Below the pieces are notes generated by a model that made no database searches, was not told where the DNA came from, and saw only the letters and a program-made list of their open reading frames with translations. Position numbers and translations under genes: made by a program. 12,330 bases of DNA from Candidatus Hydrogenedentota bacterium (lineage in GTDB: Bacteria; Hydrogenedentota; Hydrogenedentia; Hydrogenedentales; CAITNO01). Positions 1 to 5,835 of this stretch are shown here, in pieces (the first letter of the stretch is position 1; every line of letters begins with the position of its first letter). The stretch is from contig SLFT01000295.1 in the NCBI GenBank assembly GCA_007124105.1, positions 1-12,330 of the forward strand, given 5' to 3'.

Positions 1-2004
1 TCTCGCCAGAAAATCAGCAACCGCGCGCACCACGTCGCGTAGTTTGGGTTCGTCTGGATAAAACGAGAGCAGATCAGGCAGTCCCTGCAAGGCATAAGTC
101 AGAATATAAGGTTTTGGGAAGGGATATTCACTCCCCACGGCGTCGTCATTGATGAAGGGCGGGTCCGGATGAAAGGGCGCTCCTGACTGTGAAAAGAGAT
201 CGCCGTCGGACAGCACGTCCCGCAGCTGTCTGAACAGGCGCAAGGCTTCCTCGCGATAGATGGAAACACCGGTGAGGCGATAAAGGCGCAAGAAATCGGT
301 TGCGACGCCCACATTACGGACCTCCTGGGACTCGCCGCTGGCGTGTATATGGCGGCGCGCGTACTCAGTCTGCCAGTGTAGCGCCGCGCTCATGCGTGGG
401 TCGCCAGTCTCTTCGTAAGCGTACAAAAAACTTTCAAAGCCTTTGGTGCAGAAATCAACACTTCCGGGAGCGCGCCATTTGAAAGTGACGAATTCGGGGC
501 TGTCGTCGCTGTGCGGATGTTTTGCGCCGCCCAGTTGGCTGTGGCGCGGCCGTTTGCGCCAGCCTTCAAGCAAATCGGCGTTTCCCCACCAGATGTTATG
601 ATCGAAGAAGTTGGAGCACCACAGCAGCGCCGCATCCCGCAGACCCTTTTCGCCGTTGCGATAGAATCCCGTGAAGAGGGACGGGCAGTATTCAAGGCGC
701 GACATGCCGCTGGTGGACGCGCTGTCCGTGGAAGGAATGTAGGACGTGAGGTTGCCGAAATCATCGCCATTGAGTATGCTGCGCTCGAGGGAGTTCCAGC
801 CGAAGTGCAGGGCGTCCTCAATTTCCGGCCACATCCCCAACGCCGGAGGCAGCCCAGAATTGTATGCCTTGTCAAAGGTTTCCGCCGCCACATCTATATC
901 GAGGAGGGGCTCGAACAACGGGTTAAGCGCGGGCGCGGGCCCGACGGCAAATGCTGCGCGGCGCCATGCGGCTGACTGAAACGGCACGTTCTCTTCGGCG
1001 CGACTGCGCATGTAGGTGATTACCGCGCCCTCGGGCGCGTCCACGACACTGACATCGCCCCGAAGTTTGTAGTGGGCGTCCGGAAACGAGACGGCAACGG
1101 GATGGTCGGCGCCGCGCAGTGTCGCCGCCTCGCCTGAAGCGAAGGCATGTATCTCATAAGCGTCCATCGCGGGGCCCGTTATCACCCATCCCAAGTCTGG
1201 CGCTGTATCATCCCCCGGCAACATGCGCTGGATATGCGCCTGCACGACAACAGTTCCCAGACTGTCAGCGCGCACTTCAATAATGCGGGGCCATTGGGGG
1301 TCCGGCGTCAACAACCGCGCCCACAGATAATGCGCGCCATGTTCCACAATTTCAACGCGTCCTGGTGTCGTGTTTGTTCGCGCTGGCGCAATGAGGCTGG
1401 CCGCCCAGGAAAGCCCCGCATCCGTATCAATGCGCACATGATCGGCGACAATATGTACGGCCATGCCCGCAAAGGATACGTTCATGAACTCGTTGTCCAT
1501 TTCGACAGCGTGGGGGGGAGGCAACGGATTTTCCGTCAATGTCAACGAAAAGAAATGCGGCGCGTCAGACGCAAAGGTAAAGGGGAATGTGACAATGGCG
1601 CGACGCACACTGACCGGTCTTCCGGGGTGCCGCGTCAATGGGCGCAGGTCCGGTTGTATTTCAATATCGCCGCAGCGCGCCAGCACCCATAAGTTTTCAG
1701 GCAGAGCGCCAGGCGCGAACGGCAACGACACACGAACAAGACGCGTTCCCGGCGCGTCAGGTCGCACCGTGAATCCAGGAAGAGCGCCAATGGCGCCCGC
1801 GCAAATGCCCGACGCATTCTCAGTCGCGACTTCGCGCATGGCAAAGACATCCAGCCAAGGAGTCACCGCATCTTCCGCGTATCCGAAAGGGCATAACATC
1901 AAAGCGACAATAAGAGCCGCCCATAGCGGGCCGGCAATATAAATTCCGGTTGCTTGCCCACGCCCTCTGATTGGCGCGTTAGTGCGGCAGCGTAATGCGA
2001 GCAT
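1..2004 (-). CDS. Secreted protein, possible polysaccharide-lyase/YetA-like enzyme (3' end outside window)
   Basis: The frame is open for 668 codons from ATG 2004 to the window edge; I read every triplet and found no stop. The start follows AAGGGAGA (2013-2020) at an 8-base spacing. Residues about 22-41 form a hydrophobic segment ending in GYA|EDA, a good signal peptidase I site, so the protein is probably exported. The first half is beta-rich. It includes a stretch (LPFAPGALPENL, then PLTRHP and SVRRAIVTF) that resembles the N-terminal domain of PcRGLX/YetA-type exo-rhamnogalacturonan lyases (PL26). The second half has helix pairs with GFYRNGEKGLRDAAL, FFDHNIWWG, KHPHSDDSPEF and YAYEETGDPR, the pattern of an (alpha/alpha) toroid seen in many lyases and glycosidases. 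The lyase assignment is inference from remembered patterns; secretion and an enzyme-like architecture are better supported. The truncated GntR regulator lies 83 bases upstream in the same direction. Confidence 0.6.
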   Translation of the reverse strand, partial: MLALRCRTNAPIRGRGQATGIYIAGPLWAALIVALMLCPFGYAEDAVTPWLDVFAMREVATENASGICAGAIGALPGFTVRPDAPGTRLVRVSLPFAPGALPENLWVLARCGDIEIQPDLRPLTRHPGRPVSVRRAIVTFPFTFASDAPHFFSLTLTENPLPPPHAVEMDNEFMNVSFAGMAVHIVADHVRIDTDAGLSWAASLIAPARTNTTPGRVEIVEHGAHYLWARLLTPDPQWPRIIEVRADSLGTVVVQAHIQRMLPGDDTAPDLGWVITGPAMDAYEIHAFASGEAATLRGADHPVAVSFPDAHYKLRGDVSVVDAPEGAVITYMRSRAEENVPFQSAAWRRAAFAVGPAPALNPLFEPLLDIDVAAETFDKAYNSGLPPALGMWPEIEDALHFGWNSLERSILNGDDFGNLTSYIPSTDSASTSGMSRLEYCPSLFTGFYRNGEKGLRDAALLWCSNFFDHNIWWGNADLLEGWRKRPRHSQLGGAKHPHSDDSPEFVTFKWRAPGSVDFCTKGFESFLYAYEETGDPRMSAALHWQTEYARRHIHASGESQEVRNVGVATDFLRLYRLTGVSIYREEALRLFRQLRDVLSDGDLFSQSGAPFHPDPPFINDDAVGSEYPFPKPYILTYALQGLPDLLSFYPDEPKLRDVVRAVADFLAR

Positions 2005-2087
2005 AATAGCAATCTCCCTTGTCTTATGTTTCACGCTAAATCGCGTATAATTTCGGTCGCGGTAAAATCATTACTTCGCCCAATATG

Positions 2088-2618
2088 TTACGACGTGAGA
2101 TTCCGCGCATCGGCTTTGATATGCGCCTGGGCATGCCGAAAATGCAGCCGCAATGCGTCCAGCGCCGCGTGCTCATCACGCGCAAGCAATGCGCCAAGAA
2201 TGACTACATGGTCATTGAGCCCGATCAGTATACGCTCCTTTGAGACTTCATATCGCCTTAAATTGTATTCGATAAGGATGTGACACATATTATTGAACAT
2301 CGTCATATATCGGTTCTGACAATGGCGCAGCAGCGTATCATGAAGATTTTCGTCCAGTTTAATGGCGCCGGCCAGGCTTTGCGGATCATTGCGCTTGATA
2401 CGCGTAAGTTCACTGCGAATACAGTCGAATTCGCGCCAGATGGAATGTTCCACCGGAGCAGCCGCCGCTTTTTTCATGGCATGCTCTTCAAAGAGTTCCC
2501 GAATCTCGAATATCTTCATAAGCAATTCTTCGGTGACCTCCGTTATTTTCCAGCCGCGATGCGGTTGTTTGACCACCAGGCCATAGTAACTGATGCGCGC
2601 AATTTTCTCGCGAATCAC
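2088..2618 (-). pseudogene. 5'-truncated GntR/FadR-family regulator (FCD domain remnant)
   Basis: From GTG 2618 this frame encodes 176 residues. It begins in the recognition-helix half of a GntR winged helix (VIREKIARISYYGLV, then a wing KQPHRGWKI) and continues into a complete FCD ligand-binding domain. Likely FCD metal or ligand residues are D89, H93 (DENLH), H137 and H159. A full FadR-type regulator needs about 50 more N-terminal residues. Upstream in the same frame there is a TGA at 2637-2639, and by 2658 the DNA codes for the rhomboid C-terminus, so the missing part is not present in any frame. No convincing ribosome binding site precedes the GTG. It was presumably a sugar- or acid-responsive regulator of the secreted enzyme gene downstream. 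It now probably cannot bind DNA normally, although an FCD-only protein cannot be excluded. Confidence 0.75.
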
Positions 2619-2657
2619 CTGCCGGTTGCGCCTGTATCAGTTTTCGCGACAAAAAGT

Positions 2658-3833
2658 TTACGCTTGACGCTGTGGGGTGCGCGCAATTGCCTTGTACAGG
2701 ATGGCGATTACAACACCACTCATAAATCCGCCCACGTGAGCCGAAAAGGCTACGCCGACACTTCCGTGCAACTCGACAAACATGTAAAGCAGTTGGAAGA
2801 CGAACCAGGCAAGAACGTACCATGTTGCTGCGATTGTCACCGAAGTGTATGGGGGAACAGCTGTGAGTAGACGCAAGCGCGCGCGCGGAAAAAATATAAC
2901 GTACGCTCCAACCACGCCGCTGATAGCGCCGCTGGCGCCGATTACAGGCGTCGTGCTGCTGGAGTGGAACAGCAGAAAGGTCAGACTTGCCACAATACCG
3001 GTGGCCAGGTAGAAGACCAGGAACAGAAGATGGCCAAGGCGGTCTTCCACGTTGTCGCTAAATATCCACAGAAAGAGCATGTTGCCGACGAGATGGCCCA
3101 GATCGCCATGCAGGAACATGCAGGTAATCAGCGTGCCCCTATCCCGTCCCGCAACCACATTCGCGGGAACCATGCCGTAGGTATTGTAGACTTCAGACCA
3201 GTCGTAAACGGCGTAGTAAAGCCATAGCATAACAAGGACATTTGCAAAGAGGAGCGCATAAGTGAAGATGGGAATTCTCTTCTTAGGGGTATCATCCGCA
3301 TAAGGGATGGCCAGCCCGAACCAGCTATAGAGTATGGCCTCAGGGGCAACCTGGACGTCATGCCTGAAGTCTTCGGCCTCGCGCGTATGTGCCGCCATCG
3401 CCGCAGCCAGCCGATCCAGTTTCGGATGCCCCTTTACATATTGCGCCAGTCGCTGCACTTCGTCGGCATCCACCCACACGCCCTCACAGGCGTGGCACCT
3501 ATCCAGAATAATTCCGGAGTCGTAACCGTAGTTGTATTTTTCCAGAGGGAAGTCGCACCGGGGACAGGCCCGACCCGCTTCCCCGGCAGGGGCAATCGCG
3601 CCGGCATCCTGATTAAGCGTTAGTCTCGCAGGCGGCAGGTCTGGGTTGTCGGCCAGATAACGTTCGAGAAAAGCGCCCAGCTCGTTTACGTCATACCACA
3701 CCCCCCGACATCTGGGACATTGGTCGAGCACCAAAGCCTGGTAGCCTACCCGACGCAGGACATCGCCGCAGGCCGGGCAGTGCATAGGTGATTCTAGTGG
3801 TTTTTGGGAAACACCGTCTCTGTCTTTTTGCAA
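2658..3833 (-). CDS. Rhomboid-family intramembrane serine protease with two N-terminal zinc ribbons
   Basis: The protein has 391 residues. Two TFIIB-type zinc ribbons come first: C19/C22 with C39/C42, and C90/C93 with C113/C116, each ending in a GVW-(Y/V)-D segment. A charged linker (about 135-185) follows, then a membrane domain of about six helices from residue 188 on. Rhomboid catalytic features are visible: H247-x3-N251 in the HLVGN segment (oxyanion helix), the nucleophile S301 in GASG, and the catalytic base H366 in SAHVGG. Such enzymes cleave transmembrane helices inside the membrane. The ribbons face the cytoplasm if the usual topology holds and may recruit substrate or nucleic acid; that part is inference. 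The TTG start is favoured by AAAGAGG at 6 bases; the ATG at 3785 has no ribosome binding site. It lies 43 bases after hicA and may be cotranscribed with it. Confidence 0.92.
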   Translation of the reverse strand: MQKDRDGVSQKPLESPMHCPACGDVLRRVGYQALVLDQCPRCRGVWYDVNELGAFLERYLADNPDLPPARLTLNQDAGAIAPAGEAGRACPRCDFPLEKYNYGYDSGIILDRCHACEGVWVDADEVQRLAQYVKGHPKLDRLAAAMAAHTREAEDFRHDVQVAPEAILYSWFGLAIPYADDTPKKRIPIFTYALLFANVLVMLWLYYAVYDWSEVYNTYGMVPANVVAGRDRGTLITCMFLHGDLGHLVGNMLFLWIFSDNVEDRLGHLLFLVFYLATGIVASLTFLLFHSSSTTPVIGASGAISGVVGAYVIFFPRARLRLLTAVPPYTSVTIAATWYVLAWFVFQLLYMFVELHGSVGVAFSAHVGGFMSGVVIAILYKAIARTPQRQA

Positions 3834-3839
3834 GCCGAA

Positions 3840-3846
3840 CCTCTTT
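3840..3846 (-). promoter_or_regulatory. Ribosome binding site that decides the rhomboid TTG start
   Basis: On the minus strand AAAGAGG is followed by 6 bases and TTG at 3833. The next in-frame ATG (3785) has no purine-rich motif before it, so the TTG start is preferred; this adds 16 residues before the first zinc ribbon. Confidence 0.65.
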
Positions 3847-3876
3847 ATATTTTATTGCCTCGGATAGTTCACCGGT

Positions 3877-4089
3877 CTACGAGAACCTGCAAAGCTTACA
3901 CGGGAACAACCACAAAGTACGCGCCATGGCGCCCATTGTATAGGCATTGCTTGGATTGGCGCGGGGAATGGTCAAGCGTATGATCACGTCTGATAACACT
4001 ATATGTTTACCTTGCCGAATAACACGAAACCCGACCTTCTCAAACACACGCGCGACATCCTGCGCATTGATCCACGGTAATTTCGACAT
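3877..4089 (-). CDS. hicA: HicA-family toxin, C-terminus divergent
   Basis: This 70-residue protein matches the HicA mRNA-interferase pattern. It has KLP..NAQDVARVFEKVGF, a RQGKHIVLSD segment carrying the presumed catalytic H29, and the IPRANPSNAYTMG block typical of one HicA subgroup. HicA toxins have a dsRBD-like fold and cleave mRNA unless bound by HicB. The ATG at 4089 follows the hicB TGA with one base between (TGATATG), so the two are probably translationally coupled; no independent ribosome binding site is seen. After TMG (residue 53) the sequence (AMARTLWLFPCK...) no longer resembles the expected GG(I/V)xRDAGLTxxxF ending. A frameshift near 3930 may have replaced the last helix. The toxin could be inactive. 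Family assignment is good; functionality is uncertain. Confidence 0.7.
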   Translation of the reverse strand: MSKLPWINAQDVARVFEKVGFRVIRQGKHIVLSDVIIRLTIPRANPSNAYTMGAMARTLWLFPCKLCRFS

Positions 4090-4090
4090 A

Positions 4091-4327
4091 TCAGACGGAA
4101 ACCGTTTCTTCGATGACCGAAAACACCGCCGCCTCGTCAGCTTCGGCATCAAGCCACTCGCGAATGGCCTCGCGGATGTTGGCCAGCGCTTCTTCCCTGC
4201 TTTCGCCCTGAGAATGACAGCCGCACAACCCGGGAAACGAACGGTGTGTCGCCTCAGGCGCAACCCCGCTATGGCGGGGGGGAAAGAGGCGGGGCAGGTT
4301 TGCATAAACTGCGATCGCCAACAACAC
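4091..4327 (-). CDS. hicB: HicB-family antitoxin, N-terminus questionable
   Basis: The C-terminal two thirds are typical of short HicB antitoxins (partial RNase H-like fold): FPGLCGCHSQGES, then REEALANIREAIREWLDAE, ending in a V.V tail. This form lacks a separate DNA-binding domain. The first 30 or so residues from GTG 4327 (MLLAIAVYANLPRLFPP...) do not resemble the usual beta-strand plus E.GG(Y/H)xV motif, and no ribosome binding site is visible. Just before the conserved part, a neighbouring frame reads HTVRFPG, which is what an intact HicB would be expected to show there. This suggests one or two small indels around 4235-4262. HicB would neutralise HicA encoded immediately downstream. The coordinates give the open frame; the gene may be a pseudogene. 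Confidence 0.6.
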   Translation of the reverse strand: MLLAIAVYANLPRLFPPRHSGVAPEATHRSFPGLCGCHSQGESREEALANIREAIREWLDAEADEAAVFSVIEETVSV

Positions 4328-4415
4328 AACGAGCGCCCAGCCGTATTCACTTCTCCAAGCGCAAGACCACAGTATTACATTACAGAAGTATGCACATTTC
4401 CTCGCCCAATTTCAA

Positions 4416-4445
4416 AATGCCCCGTCTTCGGAATGCAGGGGCATT
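4416..4445. repeat. Inverted repeat upstream of hicBA
   Basis: The arms AATGCCCC and GGGGCATT pair perfectly across 14 bases. There is no T-run, so it is not an obvious terminator. It lies about 90 bases upstream of the hicB start and could be an operator or simply a small hairpin. Confidence 0.35.
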
Positions 4446-4689
4446 ACTGGACTCTGGGCTTGCATATCGCAAGGGGTATTCCGTTATGCTACTGTAATTG
4501 CAGGGGACGCAAGGCGCTACCAGCATTCTACGAGTCGTGCATGTTTCTGTGCTCACCGCGTTGTTTTCACATTATGGTGATACTGCTACGATTGCTTTAG
4601 TTGATATCCGCATTGTATAGTGATGTCACGAAACAATTCAATTACGCAAAATATCGAGACCGGATTTGTGTAGCGGCCTGTTTGATGGA

Positions 4690-4717
4690 TTGATGCTATA
4701 TGCAAAGATAAGATAAC
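4690..4717 (+). promoter_or_regulatory. Candidate mntA-hepT promoter
   Basis: TTGATG (4690-4695) and GATAAC (4712-4717) are 16 bases apart and resemble sigma-70 -35 and -10 boxes. They lie about 75 bases before the mntA start. Each box matches consensus only partly, so this is tentative. Confidence 0.25.
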
Positions 4718-4779
4718 ATTGGTGTTAAGAGACGTAGGGGTGTGTTCAGCCGCCTCGGTTTATTGGCCTATGCACGCCC

Positions 4780-4786
4780 AAGGAGA
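4780..4786 (+). promoter_or_regulatory. Ribosome binding site that decides the mntA start
   Basis: AAGGAGA is followed by 6 bases and ATG 4793. The earlier in-frame GTG at 4742 has no comparable site, and its 17 extra residues are unlike the family. Confidence 0.75.
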
Positions 4787-4792
4787 CATACA

Positions 4793-5107
4793 ATGAAAAT
4801 AGCGTTGAATTTAGACAAAGCGCAAATCGCGTCATTTTGCGAGCGGTGGCGTATACAGCAATTGGAACTTTTTGGCTCTGTATTGCGCGCCGACTTCGGG
4901 CCGGAAAGCGACTTGGACTTTCTGGTCGTCTATAAGCCCAATGCCCGGATTACTCTTTTTGACGAGGCACAAATGCAGGAAGAACTTGCTTCATTGTTGG
5001 GACGTCCGGTGGACTTGGTAAGCCGACGCGCTGTCGAAGCGTCTCCCAATTGGATACGGCGCAAGGCAATTTTAGGAAATGCGGAACTCTTCTATGTCGC
5101 TTCATGA
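4793..5107 (+). CDS. mntA: MntA-type minimal nucleotidyltransferase antitoxin
   Basis: This 104-residue protein has the diagnostic GSX10DXD motif: G28-S29, then D40 and D42 (SDLDFLV), with a further carboxylate at D74 (RPVDLVS). The length is normal for the family. MntA proteins in MntA-HepT modules transfer AMP from ATP onto a tyrosine near the HEPN active site of HepT and so block its RNase activity; that is family knowledge. The start at ATG 4793 has an excellent AAGGAGA site. The gene overlaps the start of hepT (ATG 5094) by 14 bases in another frame, the usual coupled arrangement. All key residues are present, so the antitoxin appears intact even though its toxin partner is broken. Confidence 0.9.
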   Translation: MKIALNLDKAQIASFCERWRIQQLELFGSVLRADFGPESDLDFLVVYKPNARITLFDEAQMQEELASLLGRPVDLVSRRAVEASPNWIRRKAILGNAELFYVAS

Positions 5108-5471
5108 CCATACTGCTTTCCTGCTCGATATTCAGTAAGCAGCAGCGAATATCGCTTCTTTTATTGAGGGCATGGATGAAGCCGTGTTCTTGGCTGACAA
5201 AAAAACACAGGCTGCCGTACAGCATCAGATTATGGTTATTGGTGAAGCGACAAAACACCTCCCGCGAACGTTTCGCGAAAATTATCCCAACATTCCCTGG
5301 AACGCTATAGCACGCATGCGGGACCGGCTTATTCATGGTTACTCAACTGTGGATATGGGCGTAGTCTGGGCCACAGCAACAGAAGGCATACCTCAATTAC
5401 TTGAGGTGATAGAAGGCTACGGAGATACGAGGCCGGGTGCAGCGGAATCAAGCAGCCGGGATCCGACATAG
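5094..5471 (+). pseudogene. hepT: HepT (HEPN/DUF86) toxin interrupted by an in-frame TAA
   Basis: Reading from ATG 5094 gives MSLHDHTAFLLDIQ, a TAA at 5136-5138, then AAANIASFIEGMDEAVFLAD in the same frame, followed by an otherwise normal HepT. The two sides join without a gap to the expected family sequence, so this looks like a point change at a position usually held by an acidic residue (for example GAA to TAA). The HEPN RNase motif R-x4-H-x-Y is present (RDRLIHGY, about 5314-5337), including the tyrosine that MntA would AMPylate. HepT cleaves RNA when free of MntA. Reinitiation at ATG 5172 would give 99 residues lacking the first helix. The only purine-rich stretch before it (GAGG) is just 2 bases away, too close to work well. 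The product is probably inactive unless the stop is a sequence error. Confidence 0.85.
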
Positions 5472-5651
5472 CGTCATGACAAACCACAACACCATTGGTT
5501 CTAAGAGTGCCAGGCGCAACCCGCCTTTAATACGATAGCGGAAATAGCCCATAATCTTGTAGATGCTGAGGTCCCGCTTCTCGTGGGAACGACGAAGAAC
5601 GTTGTGCCATCTGCTTGGTTCTGGCTTGCCAGCCATGCACAGGCCTACGCA

Positions 5652-5689
5652 AATAAGTATCCCCCGACAGCTGCCGGGGGATACTTATT
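5652..5689. terminator. Bidirectional terminator-like hairpin
   Basis: A perfect 15-base-pair stem (AATAAGTATCCCCCG with CGGGGGATACTTATT) encloses an 8-base loop. The GC core is flanked by A/T-rich outer stem on both sides. Its place between the converging hepT and katG genes fits a two-way Rho-independent terminator, although the downstream T-runs are short. Confidence 0.6.
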
Positions 5690-5740
5690 CCATTTGTAAC
5701 TGTCTAGCATGAGGCTTTCTTCAATCAAACTTTTGGATTC

Positions 5741-5776
5741 TGTAGGGTGGGTTTCGCTTCGCTTCACCACCCTACA
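5741..5776. repeat. REP-like palindrome
   Basis: TGTAGGGTGG and CCACCCTACA pair over 10 bases around a GTTTCGCTTCGCTTCA loop. From memory, very similar TAGGGTGGGTTTCGCT-type palindromes recur in intergenic DNA of many bacteria; I could not check this. It is downstream of katG and may also help end its transcript. Confidence 0.6.
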
Positions 5777-5835
5777 GTTCACTTTTGAGGTCTATTGGTA
5801 GCCAGTTACTTCCATTTAACATTTAACCCTACTGC

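Larger units (their letters stand above)
4328..4792. other. Divergent intergenic region between hicBA and mntA-hepT
   Basis: No supportable gene lies in this 465-base stretch. It must carry the start signals of both divergent toxin-antitoxin modules. It contains an 8-base inverted repeat (4416-4423 with 4438-4445) and a weak candidate promoter for mntA. The long plus-strand reading frame that enters it from 3947 is antisense to hicBA and has no family features. Confidence 0.6.
5472..5835. other. Gene-free region between hepT and katG 3' ends
   Basis: This is a convergent intergenic stretch of 364 bases. The first 180 bases hold only a 62-codon minus-strand frame (5448-5636) with no good ribosome binding site and no recognisable family. 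The rest holds a strong hairpin (5652-5689) and a REP-like palindrome (5741-5776). Confidence 0.6.

Noticed and set aside
390..893. A 167-codon minus-strand frame
   Set aside because: It is in a different frame from the 668-codon open reading frame on the same strand, which has the signal peptide and ribosome binding site.
1147..1692. A 181-codon plus-strand frame
   Set aside because: It is the exact codon-aligned complement of the secreted enzyme gene, where open antisense frames are common.
3947..4600. A 217-codon plus-strand frame
   Set aside because: Its first half is antisense to hicBA, it has no ribosome binding site and the translation has no family features.
5050..5310. A plus-strand frame overlapping hepT
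   Set aside because: Basic, leucine-rich shadow of the hepT frame; HepT motifs are in the other frame.
5448..5636. A 62-codon minus-strand frame with a hydrophobic end
   Set aside because: No good ribosome binding site and no recognised family; not distinguishable from chance.
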